Positions 18,137 through 27,200 of a DNA stretch of 64,000 nt are shown here, in pieces; the stretch's first letter is position 1; each line of letters opens with the position of its first letter. Source of the stretch: Nocardioides salarius (GTDB taxonomy: Bacteria > Actinomycetota > Actinomycetes > Propionibacteriales > Nocardioidaceae); NCBI RefSeq assembly GCF_016907435.1, contig NZ_JAFBBZ010000001.1, positions 434,001-498,000 on the forward strand, read 5' to 3'. The notes below the pieces were generated by a model. The model saw only the letters and a program-made list of their open reading frames with translations, was not told the origin of the DNA and searched no databases. The translations under genes were made by a program, and so were the position numbers.

Positions 18137-19000
18137 ATGAGCGATCCCGTCGTGGTCGGCGTGGACGGCACCGGCCGCAGCCTGCGAGCGCTCACCTGGG
18201 GCGCCCACGAGGCCCGGCTGCGCGGCGCCGACCTGCTCGTGGTGCACGCGCTGCCGCGCTACGAGGCCGACTTCCCGTTCTTCCCGCCGGGCCGGTTCGA
18301 GGAGGCGGAGGCCCGTGGACAGGAGATCGTCGCCGAGGCCGTGGCCCTGGTGCGCGAGACGCACCCCGACGTCGCGGTGGTCACCGAGCAGCCGATGCAG
18401 ACTCCTGCCCAGGCCCTGCTGGAGAGGTCCGGTCGCGCCCAGGTCGTCGCCCTCGGCGCCAAGGGCGAGGACGTCGGCAACCTGCTGCTCGGCTCCACCG
18501 TGCTGCAGGTCGTGGGGCACGCCGACTGCCCCGTGGTGGTCGTGGGCCACGCGAGCGCCGGTCACGACCGCGTCGCCGTCGGCACCGACGGTTCCCCCGA
18601 CTCCGGGGCGGCCCTGGCCCTGGCCTTCGAGGAGGACCGACTGCGCGGCGCCCGACTCTCGGTCGTCAGCGCCCTGGGTCTCCCCCAGGGCTGGCCCCGC
18701 CACCTGCTGCGGCCGCTGCCGCCCGACGACGAGGAGGCGCTGCGGCGCCGGGAGTCGGTCGAGGCCCAGCTCACCGCCCTGCTGGAGGAGCACCCCGACA
18801 CCGAGGTCTCGCTGGACGTGCACCACGCGGAGCCGCTCACCGCCCTGGGCGAGGCGTCGCACCGGGCCGACCTGCTGGTCCTGGGCTCGCGGGGCCGAGG
18901 CGGCTTCCACGGCCTGGCTGTCGGCTCGACCACCCACCGGATGCTCCACCTGGCCGGTTGCCCCGTGGCCGTGACGAGGTCACGGTCAGCCTCGACCTGA
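18137..19000 (+). CDS. Universal stress protein, tandem UspA domains
   Basis: 287 residues with two UspA domains. Domain 1 begins VVVGVDGTGRSLRAL and ends with the loop GAKGEDVGNLLLGST. Domain 2 begins VAVGTDGSPDSGAAL and ends GSRGRGGFHGLAVGST. Both halves keep the G-2x-G-9x-G(S/T) ATP-binding motif, unlike the relative at 14734. GAAGGAG precedes the ATG. A stress role is inferred from the family; it lies just before the ECF41-type sigma gene. Confidence 0.9.
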   Translation: MSDPVVVGVDGTGRSLRALTWGAHEARLRGADLLVVHALPRYEADFPFFPPGRFEEAEARGQEIVAEAVALVRETHPDVAVVTEQPMQTPAQALLERSGRAQVVALGAKGEDVGNLLLGSTVLQVVGHADCPVVVVGHASAGHDRVAVGTDGSPDSGAALALAFEEDRLRGARLSVVSALGLPQGWPRHLLRPLPPDDEEALRRRESVEAQLTALLEEHPDTEVSLDVHHAEPLTALGEASHRADLLVLGSRGRGGFHGLAVGSTTHRMLHLAGCPVAVTRSRSAST

Positions 19001-19027
19001 CCACGCTCGGCGGGCCACGCCGCGCGG

Positions 19028-19054
19028 TGTCACATGCCGCGCCCACGCATCGTC
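19028..19054 (+). promoter_or_regulatory. ECF41-type autoregulated promoter
   Basis: TGTCACA (19028-19034) and CGTC (19051-19054) are 16 bases apart. This is the -35/-10 pair described for ECF41 sigma factors, which usually transcribe their own gene region. It lies 36 bases before the chosen start of the sigma gene at 19090. Confidence 0.75.
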
Positions 19055-19089
19055 AACCCCATGAGGACGTCGATGGGAAGGTGGTGGCT

Positions 19090-19980
19090 GTGGAGCGGAC
19101 CAAGGAGTTCCAGGCCGAGCGGTCGCGCCTGGTCGCGCTCGCCGCGCGGGTGCTGGGCGACGCCACGGAGGCCGAGGACGTGGTGCAGCAGGCGTGGCTG
19201 CGCTGGCACCGCCACGGCGCCGACGTGCTCGACCCGCCCGCATGGCTCACGACGGTGACCGGGCGACTGTGCCTCGACCGCCTCGGCGCGCGGACGCCGC
19301 TGCTCCACGACGACCTGGAGGAGCTCGACGACGCGGCAGGAGGCGCTTCGCGCTCGGCGCCCGACCCCGCCGACGAGGTGGCGCTCGCCGACACGGTCGG
19401 CGTGGCCCTGCAGGTGGTGCTGGAACGGCTGACGCCGCGGGAGCGGGTCGCCTTCGTGCTGCACGACAGCTTCGGGTTCCCCTTCGAGACGGTGGCGGCG
19501 ACCCTGGGCACCAGCCCCGCCGCGGCACGCAAGCTGGCCTCGCGAGCGCGCGCCAAGATCGGCCAGCCGACCCCCGAGGACGCCCTGGCCGACCGCGCGG
19601 TCGTCGACGCCTTCATGAGTGCCGCCCGCGGCGGCGACCTGTCCCGGCTGCTGGCGCTGCTCGCCCCCGACGCCGTCGTCGTCGGCGACGAGGTCGCGAT
19701 CGGCCTCGGGACGCCGGCGCGCATCGAGGGACGCGACGACGTCGCAGCCTTCTTCGACGGTGCCGCCCACGCGGCCCTGCCCGTGCTCGTCGGACAGCGA
19801 CCGGGCGCGGCCTGGTTCGACCGGGGCACGGCGCGCGTCGTCTTCGACTTCACCGTCGTCGACGGGCTGGTGCACCGCATCGACTTCCGGGCCGACCCCG
19901 GCGTCCTCGCCCGGACCCGGCGCCGACCCCACGACCGTCCCCACCAGCAGTCCCACCGCAACCGAGAGGAACACCCGTGA
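19090..19980 (+). CDS. ECF41/SigJ-like sigma factor with NTF2-like C-terminal domain
   Basis: About 296 residues. Region 2 (RLVALAARVLGDATEAEDVV, then QQAWLRWHR), region 4 (ERLTPRERVAFVLHDSFGFP, FETVAATLGTSPAAARKLASRAR) and a SnoaL/NTF2-like C-terminal domain (about 180-280) that controls activity in this group. The ECF41 DGGG and NPDKL motifs are altered (VVGDEVAIG and RADPGVL), closer to SigJ. GTG 19090 is chosen because it is 9 bases after GGGAAG; GTG 19084 is the alternative. The stop overlaps the DUF1059 start (GTGA). Confidence 0.85.
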   Translation: MERTKEFQAERSRLVALAARVLGDATEAEDVVQQAWLRWHRHGADVLDPPAWLTTVTGRLCLDRLGARTPLLHDDLEELDDAAGGASRSAPDPADEVALADTVGVALQVVLERLTPRERVAFVLHDSFGFPFETVAATLGTSPAAARKLASRARAKIGQPTPEDALADRAVVDAFMSAARGGDLSRLLALLAPDAVVVGDEVAIGLGTPARIEGRDDVAAFFDGAAHAALPVLVGQRPGAAWFDRGTARVVFDFTVVDGLVHRIDFRADPGVLARTRRRPHDRPHQQSHRNREEHP

Positions 19981-20225
19981 AGACGATGACCTGCCGCCAG
20001 CTGGGCGGCCCCTGCGAGCTCGCCCACCACGGAGAGAGCGCCGACGACGTGATCAACGCCCAGGACCGGCACCTGAAGGAGGCCGAGAAGGCCGGCGACG
20101 CCAGCCACCAGGAGGCGCGGGACGCGATGAAGTCGCGCTGGCGCCACCCCAAGCGCTCCCTGGGCTGGTATCGCGACATGAAGCAGGCCTTCGCGGAGCT
20201 TCCCGAGGCGCCGGCGCGGCACTGA
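19977..20225 (+). CDS. DUF1059 small protein
   Basis: 82 residues from GTG 19977, which overlaps the sigma gene by 4 bases. The DUF1059 N-terminus is clear (MTCRQLGGPCELAHHGESAD, with Cys and His residues), followed by a helical region (HLKEAEKAGDASHQEARDAM). DUF1059 proteins are small and may bind metal, but their function is unknown. ECF41 genes usually sit beside a carboxymuconolactone decarboxylase, oxidoreductase or epimerase gene; here the coupled partner is a DUF1059 protein. Confidence 0.85.
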   Translation: MKTMTCRQLGGPCELAHHGESADDVINAQDRHLKEAEKAGDASHQEARDAMKSRWRHPKRSLGWYRDMKQAFAELPEAPARH

Positions 20226-20294
20226 TCCCTCCCCTCGCGCAGCCCAGCACAGGGGTGGCTAGGGTCGAGCCGTGAGTCACCAGGCACGCGGCGG

Positions 20295-21527
20295 ATGAGG
20301 TCGACGAGGCGCGACCGGAGCAGGCAGGGCGGGCAGCCCCGCACCCCGATCCCGAGCGAGATCACGGTGCTCATCGGCGCCGCGTTCGTGATCGCGATCG
20401 GGTTCGGGCTGATCTCTCCGGTGCTACCGGCCTACGCCCGCACCTTCGACGTCGGGGTCGCGGCCGCCTCGGTGGTGGTCTCGGCGTTCGCGTTCTTCCG
20501 GCTGGTCTTCGCCCCCGCCGGCGGTGCACTGGTGGCGCGGCTCGGGGAGCGCCCGGTCTACCTGACCGGGCTGCTGGTGGTCGCCGCGTCGTCGCTGGCC
20601 ACCGCCTTCGCGCAGTCCTACTGGCAGCTGCTGGTCTTCCGCGGCCTCGGCGGCCTGGGCTCGACCATGTTCACGGTCTCGGCGATGGCGCTGCTGGTGC
20701 GCCTGGCTCCGCCCAGCATCCGCGGGCGCGTCTCGTCGGCGTACGCCAGCTCGTTCCTGGTCGGCGGGATGCTCGGGCCCGTGCTCGGCGGGCTGCTCGC
20801 CTCGTTCGGCCTGCGCCTGCCCTTCATCGTGTACGCCGGCGCGCTGGTCGTCGCCGTGGTCGCGGTCGGCACCCGGCTCAGCGGCGCGCGCCTGCGACCG
20901 TCGACCGACCAGCCCCAACGGCCCCCGATGCTGGTGGGCGAGGCGCTGGGCCACCCCGCCTACCGGGCGGCCCTGGTCTCGGGCTTCGCCAACGGCTGGT
21001 GCAACTTCGGGGTCCGGGTGGCGGTGCTCCCCCAGTTCGCCATCACCGTCTACGACCGGCCCTGGGTCGCCGGCGCGGCCCTCGGCGTCGCGGCCGTGGG
21101 CACGGCGCTGACGCTGCAGGTCGCCGGCCGGATCGCCGACACCGTGGGTCGCCGTCCGCTGGTGATCACCGGCCTCGCGGTGACGGCCCTGGGCTTCGGG
21201 CTGCTCGGCCTGGCCGGCGACCTGGTGGTGCTGCTCGTGCTCTCCGCGGTCTCCGGGCTGGGCGCCGGGCTGGTGAACCCGGGCCAGCAGGCCGCCGTCG
21301 CCGACGTCGTGGGCAACGACCGCAGCGGCGGCAAGGTGCTGGCGGCCTTCCAGATGGCCCAGGACTCCGGCGCCATCGTGGGCCCGATCCTCGTCGGAGT
21401 CATCGCCGACCAGGCGGGCTTCGCCTGGGCGCTGGCGACCACCGCGCTGGTCAGCCTGCTGGCCCTGCTGCCGTGGCTGGGCGCGACCGAGACGCTGCCC
21501 ACCGAGGATCCGGCAACGGAGTCCTGA
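20295..21527 (+). CDS. MFS transporter
   Basis: 410 residues with twelve hydrophobic helices. The motif-A-like loop is GGALVARLGERPVYL between helices 2 and 3, with a second copy (GRIADTVGRRPLVITGLAV) in the C-terminal half. The pattern fits drug/metabolite efflux permeases of the DHA1 type. The first 25 residues are basic and hydrophilic; a later start is possible. It converges with the phosphotriesterase-like gene with 9 bases between. Substrate unknown. Confidence 0.87.
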   Translation: MRSTRRDRSRQGGQPRTPIPSEITVLIGAAFVIAIGFGLISPVLPAYARTFDVGVAAASVVVSAFAFFRLVFAPAGGALVARLGERPVYLTGLLVVAASSLATAFAQSYWQLLVFRGLGGLGSTMFTVSAMALLVRLAPPSIRGRVSSAYASSFLVGGMLGPVLGGLLASFGLRLPFIVYAGALVVAVVAVGTRLSGARLRPSTDQPQRPPMLVGEALGHPAYRAALVSGFANGWCNFGVRVAVLPQFAITVYDRPWVAGAALGVAAVGTALTLQVAGRIADTVGRRPLVITGLAVTALGFGLLGLAGDLVVLLVLSAVSGLGAGLVNPGQQAAVADVVGNDRSGGKVLAAFQMAQDSGAIVGPILVGVIADQAGFAWALATTALVSLLALLPWLGATETLPTEDPATES

Positions 21528-21536
21528 GCGGCCCGC

Positions 21537-22493
21537 CTACTCGAACTGGCGGCGGGGGTTGGTCACCAGCATCGTCTCGAGGTCGGCCTCCGAGACCCCG
21601 CGCTCGAGCAGCGCCGGGATGACGTCCTCGCTGATGTGGCGGTAGTTCCACCGGGGCACCGCCTGCTCCTTGGCCTCGGCGTCGAACCAGTCGATGAAGC
21701 ACGAGGCGTCGTGGGCCAGACCGATCCTGTCGGCGTACCCGCGACGCACCAGCTCGACCACCGTCGAGACCCGCTCCTCGAACGGCAGCAGGATGTCGAG
21801 ACCGAAGCGGTCCATGCCCAGCATCGATCCGGCGTCGGCCAGGCTCGTCAGGTAGTCGAGGTCGGTGGAGTCGCCGCAGTGGCCCAGGACGACCTTGCCC
21901 AGGTCGACGCCCTCCTCGCGCAGCACCCGCTGGACCACCAGCCCCGACTGCGTGTGCGGGTTCGTGTGCACGGTGATCGGGGCCCCGGTCTGCACGTGCG
22001 CCTGCCCGACCGCACGCATCACCCGCTCGACCCCGGGCGTCAGGCCCTGCTCCTCGATCGCGCACTTGAGGAACGCCGCCCGCACGCCCGTGTCGGCGAT
22101 GCCCTGGGTGAGGTCCTTGACGAACAGCTCGGTCAGCGGCTCCGGCACGTCGAAGAGCAGGCCCGGACCGGTGTAGTGGAACTGGAAGGGGATCTCGTTG
22201 TAGGTGTACAGCCCGGTCGCCAGCACGATGGTGAGGTCGGTCTGCGTCGCGATCTCCTGGATGCGGGGCACGTAGCGCCCCAGGCCCAGCACGGTGGGGT
22301 CCATGATCGAGTCGATCCCCAGCGCCTTGAGCTCGTCGAGGCGCGAGACGGCGTCGGCGACCCGCGCCTGCTCGTCCCAGTCGCCGTAGTTCTGCTGGTG
22401 CTCGGTGCCCATCACGAAGACGTGCTCGTGGATCAGGGTGCGACCCAGCTCGCTGGAGTCGATGCTGCCGGTGGCGGTGTGGACGGTGCTCAC
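21537..22493 (-). CDS. Phosphotriesterase-like hydrolase/lactonase
   Basis: 318 residues. A TIM-barrel amidohydrolase with all metal ligands of the phosphotriesterase family: HEHVFV (two His), the carboxylated Lys in AAFLKCAIEEQG, His in ITVHTNPH, His in LGHCGD, and Asp in LAHDASCF. Homologues act on lactones and organophosphates. It starts close to the MpaB-type gene (65 bases), in the same direction. Confidence 0.92.
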   Translation of the reverse strand: MSTVHTATGSIDSSELGRTLIHEHVFVMGTEHQQNYGDWDEQARVADAVSRLDELKALGIDSIMDPTVLGLGRYVPRIQEIATQTDLTIVLATGLYTYNEIPFQFHYTGPGLLFDVPEPLTELFVKDLTQGIADTGVRAAFLKCAIEEQGLTPGVERVMRAVGQAHVQTGAPITVHTNPHTQSGLVVQRVLREEGVDLGKVVLGHCGDSTDLDYLTSLADAGSMLGMDRFGLDILLPFEERVSTVVELVRRGYADRIGLAHDASCFIDWFDAEAKEQAVPRWNYRHISEDVIPALLERGVSEADLETMLVTNPRRQFE

Positions 22494-22557
22494 GTGGACG
22501 ACCCCTCGAGACGGACGACGGCGGACACCCGGAGTGTGTCCGCCGCCACCGACCGGG

Positions 22558-23556
22558 TCAAGAGGCCTGCTTAGCCCGCCCGCCGTCGGCGGCTCCCGCG
22601 ACGGCCGCCAGGTGCTGCTCGCGCGGCAGCGGCCGGCCCAGCCGTCGGAACGCCTCCTCGACGGTCACCGTCTCGGCGCGCTCGGGGGCGATGTCGAGGA
22701 CGGCGGGGGCCAGCACCTCGTAGGCCCGCGGCGAGGCCTCGGCGAGGACCCGGGCCAGCGCCCGGGGACGACGGGCGGCCAGGCGCAGCGCCGGGCGGAC
22801 CAGCGCGGTGACGAGGGCGTCGGTCACCGGGCCCTGCCGGGTGCCGATGGCCTCGCGCATCCAGCCCGGCAGCGTGGCGATCGTGGCCCGGCGCAGCACC
22901 CGGTGCACCAGGGGGCTCAGCACCCGCAGGCGCCCCGGCAGCCGGCTGGCCAGGTTGCCGCCCTCGAGGACCAGCAGCGCGTGCTCGACCGCCACGTCGC
23001 TGACGACCAGGTCGGGGCGCACCCGCTCGTAGTAGGCGCGCATCTCGGCGCGGTCGCGCGGGACGTCGGCCGGGTCGATCGTCTGGAACCGCGCCGCGAC
23101 CGCGCACTCGGCCCAGTACTGGCGCTCCTCATCCGCGCTCAACCGCCCGGGGCCGAAGCGCTCGTAGACGTGCAGCACCGACTGCCACTGGGTCAGGTGG
23201 ATCCACAGCTGGCCGGCGGGGTCGTTGGGGTCGTAGTGCTGCCCGGTGACGGGGTCGGTGCCGCCGACCCTGGAGTGGATGCGCATCAAGGTGTCGGCCA
23301 TCCGCGCCGCGGTGGCGCTGTCGCCCAGCACCAGTGCGCCGGCGTACTCCAGCGTGCGGTCGTAGCGGTCGGACGCCCGCTCGCGCAACGAGCCGGTGCC
23401 CGCCACCGAGGCGACCACCAGGGGGTCGAACATCTCGGTCAGCGCGGTGCGGGCGAAGCCGACCGTCATCGAGGTCGGGCAGCGGTAGACCTTCCAGGTC
23501 ACCGACCCGGGGCCGAAGATGCCGTGGTCGAGGGGCTGGTGCTCGATGTGCGTCAT
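22558..23556 (-). CDS. MpaB/rubber-oxygenase family protein (DUF2236)
   Basis: 332 residues. It matches the DUF2236 haem-type oxygenase family: FGPGSVTWKVYRCP, the histidine region MRIHSRVGGTDPVTGQHYD, WIHLTQWQSVLHVYERFG, and YWAECAVAARF. Substrates of bacterial members are mostly unknown. Its promoter (23556-23592) has a TTGACC/CATTGT pair so close to the ATG that the transcript would be leaderless. The TetR gene just upstream on the same strand probably controls it. Confidence 0.88.
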   Translation of the reverse strand: MTHIEHQPLDHGIFGPGSVTWKVYRCPTSMTVGFARTALTEMFDPLVVASVAGTGSLRERASDRYDRTLEYAGALVLGDSATAARMADTLMRIHSRVGGTDPVTGQHYDPNDPAGQLWIHLTQWQSVLHVYERFGPGRLSADEERQYWAECAVAARFQTIDPADVPRDRAEMRAYYERVRPDLVVSDVAVEHALLVLEGGNLASRLPGRLRVLSPLVHRVLRRATIATLPGWMREAIGTRQGPVTDALVTALVRPALRLAARRPRALARVLAEASPRAYEVLAPAVLDIAPERAETVTVEEAFRRLGRPLPREQHLAAVAGAADGGRAKQAS

Positions 23557-23592
23557 GCAACAAACAATGACGCAAGTGTTACATCAGGTCAA
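23556..23592 (-). promoter_or_regulatory. Promoter and TetR-type operator of the MpaB gene
   Basis: On the minus strand TTGACC (23592-23587) and CATTGT (23569-23564) are 17 bases apart, and the ATG follows at 23556, giving an expected leaderless mRNA. An interrupted palindrome (TGCAACA at 23556-23562, TGTTACA at 23577-23583) and the inner ATG-N3-CA-N2-TG-N3-CAT symmetry at 23567-23584 overlap the spacer, where a repressor would block polymerase. Confidence 0.6.
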
Positions 23593-23602
23593 TGGTCGCC
23601 GC

Positions 23603-24232
23603 TCATCCCAGCAGCAGGGGCACCAGCGTCCGGCGCGCGTAGGCCCGCGCCCCGTCCTGGGTGCGCACGTCGATGGCGTGCTGGGCCGGCAGCAGCACGA
23701 AGGAGGCGAAGAGGCGCGCCATCGTCTCCCCCACCGCCTCCGCGTCGAGGTGGGTGGCCCGCCCGTCGGCCTGCAGGCGGCGTACGCCGGCCGCGGCGAA
23801 GGCGCTGCCCAGCCTCAGCAGCGCGGCGTCGTCGGCCAGCCCGGCCGCGATCAGGTCCTGCGGCTCGTGCTCGGCGGTGCGCCGGATCACCGGGTGCGCC
23901 TCGGCCAGCCGCAGCGCGGCCGCGAAGCCCTCGACCAGCTGCTCGACCGGGTCGTCGAGTCCCTCGAGGACCGCCATGATCCCCTGCGCCATCTGCTCGG
24001 CCTCGCGCAGCGTCATCGCCTGCAGCAGCGCGTCGCGGTCACCGAAACGCCGGTAGACCGTGACCCGGTTGACGCCGGCGCGGCGGGCGACACCGTCGAT
24101 GGTCACCGCGCCGATGCCCTGCGCGGCGCAGGCCCCGACCGTCGCGTCGAGGATCTTCGTCGCCGTCGCGTCGTCGGGCACCCCGCTCGCCCCGCCCCCG
24201 AAGGCCCGTCCCAGCACCGCTCCCAGATCCAC
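23603..24232 (-). CDS. TetR family regulator
   Basis: 209 residues. The N-terminal helix-turn-helix is VTIDGVARRAGVNRVTVYRR followed by FGDRDALLQ. The C-terminal ligand domain includes RLFASFVLLPAQHAID. It lies 46 bases before the MpaB gene and 15 bases after jetC, all on the minus strand. The operator-like palindrome at 23556-23592 is a likely target. It occupies the place where jetD would stand after jetC. Confidence 0.9.
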   Translation of the reverse strand: MDLGAVLGRAFGGGASGVPDDATATKILDATVGACAAQGIGAVTIDGVARRAGVNRVTVYRRFGDRDALLQAMTLREAEQMAQGIMAVLEGLDDPVEQLVEGFAAALRLAEAHPVIRRTAEHEPQDLIAAGLADDAALLRLGSAFAAAGVRRLQADGRATHLDAEAVGETMARLFASFVLLPAQHAIDVRTQDGARAYARRTLVPLLLG

Positions 24233-24247
24233 GGCGCCACCCTAGTG

Positions 24248-27200
24248 CTAGCCCGTGGCCGGCCCCGCCTGCGTGATCGGGGTGATCCAGGCCTGGTGGG
24301 TGGCGGTGTTCTTGGTGATGGCCAGCAGCTCGTCCATGTGCGGCTCGAGACCGGTCACCTTGTCGAGCGGCACCCCGATCACCAGCTGGAAGCCCAGGCC
24401 CTTCCAGGCCCGCACCGCCCGCCCGGCGAACTCGGAGTCGGCCTTGACGAACCCCTCGTCGAGGAAGACCGGCGCGAAGCGCGGGCGCGAGCGCATCTCG
24501 TCGCCGAGGCGGAAGCGCAGGGCCGAGCCGACGATGAAGGCGACCAGCTCCTGGCTCTCACCACCGCTCTTCTCCCCCAGCGTCCGGTACGTCGCGCGCA
24601 GCTCGCCGCTGAGGTGGTCGTAGCGCTCGGCGCTGACCTCGACGTGGCGGCGCACGTCGAGCAGCCGGTCGCGCTCGGTGGGCGCGCCGCCGGGCGCCTG
24701 CGGGCGCAGCTGCTCCATGAAGCGGCTCAGGTCGCTGAAGCGCCGCTCGAGGTCGGCCTCCTCCAGCGGGGCCGTCGCCGGGCTGCCGGCCGAGAGGGCC
24801 CGCAGCTCCTTCATGAAGGCCTGCACGTGCACCGGCGAGAGCCGCCGCAACCGGATCCGCAGCCGGTCGCCGGCGCCGCCGAACTCCAGGCGCTTGAGGA
24901 TCGCGTTGATCGGCACCAGCCGGTCCTCGATCTCCTCGACCGAGGCGGCCATCGCCCCGACCAGCGGCACCAGGTCCTGCCCGCTCCACTCGGTCAGCCG
25001 CCGGCGCCACTCGGAGCGCCGGTCGGCCAGGCCCTTGCCGCGGATGTCCTCGAGGATGCGCTCGTAGTCGGGGTAGGAGTCGGCGGTGGCGCCGAGGTTC
25101 GGCGAGTCCCAGCGCGACTTGTAGTGCCGGAAGACCGAGACCAGGTCGTCCTCGACCCGCGCCAGCTCGGTCGTCGCGTCGGCGACCGCCTCGTGCAGGC
25201 GGGCCTCGAGCCGCTTGGCGTTCTCGGCGAACCGGTCGAGGTCGTCGGGGTCGGCCGGCGCGGCCGCGGCGGCGAGCTCGACGCGCAGCGCCGCGTCCTG
25301 CTCGTCGCTCGGGCCGGCGGTCCCGGGCCCCTCGGTGGCCTCGAGCCGGTCGTTGACGTGGTCCTCGTCCTCGACCAGCTCGCCGTGCCGCGCGGCCAGC
25401 GCCTTCTGCTGCTGCTCGAGGGCGAAGCGCTGCTGGCGCGTGGTGTCGAGGCGGGCGCCCAGGTCGTCGATCTGCTCCTGCAGCACCTGCAGCCGGTCGT
25501 CGGCGGTGAGGATCGCCTCGCGGCGTCGCTCCAGCTCGGCGATGCGCCGGTCGCAGCCGGCCACGTCGACGTCGTCGTGGCGCACCATCGCCACGGCGTC
25601 GTACGCCGAGCGCTGCTGCTCGAGCACCCCGGCGCGCCGGTCGATGGCGGCCAGGCGGTCGTCGACCTCGAGCAGCTCGCGCTCGAGGCGCGCGAGCTGG
25701 GCGTCGACCTCGGCGACGGCCTCCCCGTTGGAGAAGCCGATGATGCTGCGCTGCTCGCCGCGGCCGTGGGCGCCGCGGCGGCCGTTGCGGGTCTGGCCCG
25801 CCTCGGTGACCCGGAAGCCGGGCCCGTCGAGCCCGGCGGCGGTCTCGACGCAGAAGGCGTTGCGCGACGCCTCGGCGACGTGCTGCTGGACCCAGCCCGA
25901 GAAGGGCGAGTCCTTGAAGAGCAGCTTGCCGGCGATCCGCTCGGGGTCGGAGGGACCGGTGTCGGGGAGGTCGAGGTCGACGCCCTGGAAGGTGAACCGG
26001 GTGCGCAGGCGCAGCCCGTCGATGGCCGCCGAGAAGTGCGCGAGCCGCTCGACCGGCACCAGCATGGTGCGGGCGGTGCCGCCCAGCACGGTCTCGATCG
26101 CGGTGCGCCAACGCGCCTCCTCGGGAGCCACGTCGAGCAGCTCGGCGACGTAGGGCAGCTCCTCGGGCGACATCCCCGCGGCGCGGGCCACCTCGGAGCG
26201 CAGCTCGTGCAGGTGGGAGGGCACCCGGCCGGCGCGGCTCTCGAGCGAGGCCCGTTCGCGGCGCAGCGCGGCCTGCTGCTCCTTGAGCGGCACCAGCGCG
26301 TCGCGGACCTCGTCGCGCTCGGCGCGCAGCCGCGCCCGCGCGTCGTCCCCGGCGGCCAGCTGCTTGCGCGCGTGCAGCTGCAGGGCCGCGAAGCCCGCGG
26401 CCGAGTCGAGCGCGGAGTCCAGGTCGGGGGCTGCCTCGGCGGCGTCGTCGACGATCCCGACGAGCGGGTAGACCCGCTCCTCGAGCTCGGCCAACCGCGC
26501 CGCGCGCTCCTCGCGGATCGCGCGCTCGTGGTCGACCTGGGCGGCCAGCGCCTGCAGGTCGCCGCCGCCGGCGTCGCGGTGGGCATCCTTGGCGGCCTCG
26601 AGGTCGGCGACCAGCGCGGCCTCGGCCGAGCGGGCCCCGGCCAGCGCCTCCGAGGTGGCGGCCCGCTCGTCGCGGTTGGTCTCGACGGCCGCCTCGATGA
26701 GGCGCCGGTGGGTGCGCAGCAGCCACAGCCGCAGCGGGGTGTCGCCGGGGGCCGTCACCCCGTAGGAGTCGAGCTCGGCGAGGCGCCGCGCGGCGGCGGC
26801 GCGGCGCTCGTGCAGCCCGGCGATCGGCGCGAGCAGCGCCAGCTTCTCCTCCTCGGTGCGCATCGCCGCGTGCGCGGCGTCGAGGTCGTCGAAGTGCTCG
26901 ATCGCGCGGTCCGCGGCGGCGTACGTCGACGGGCGCTCAAGCACCATGTCCTTGTAGAGCTCGTCGACGCTGCGCACCTGGTTGCCGGCCTGGATGCGCG
27001 ACAGCAGCCGCAGCGCCTTGGCCCCGTCGCCACCGGCGCCGATGCCCAGCCGCGCGTGCAGGACCTCGGCGTACTCCGCGTAGGTGCGGTGCACCCGCAC
27101 CCCGGGGTAGAGCTTCTTGAGGGTGTTGGCGTGGAAGCGCTCCGCGACCGCGACCTCGAGCGAGGCCAGGTCGAGGGGACCCTCGTGGCTGACCAGCTGC

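Noticed and set aside
23603..24232. A diverged jetD in the position after jetC
   Set aside because: The protein is a clear TetR regulator with an N-terminal helix-turn-helix.
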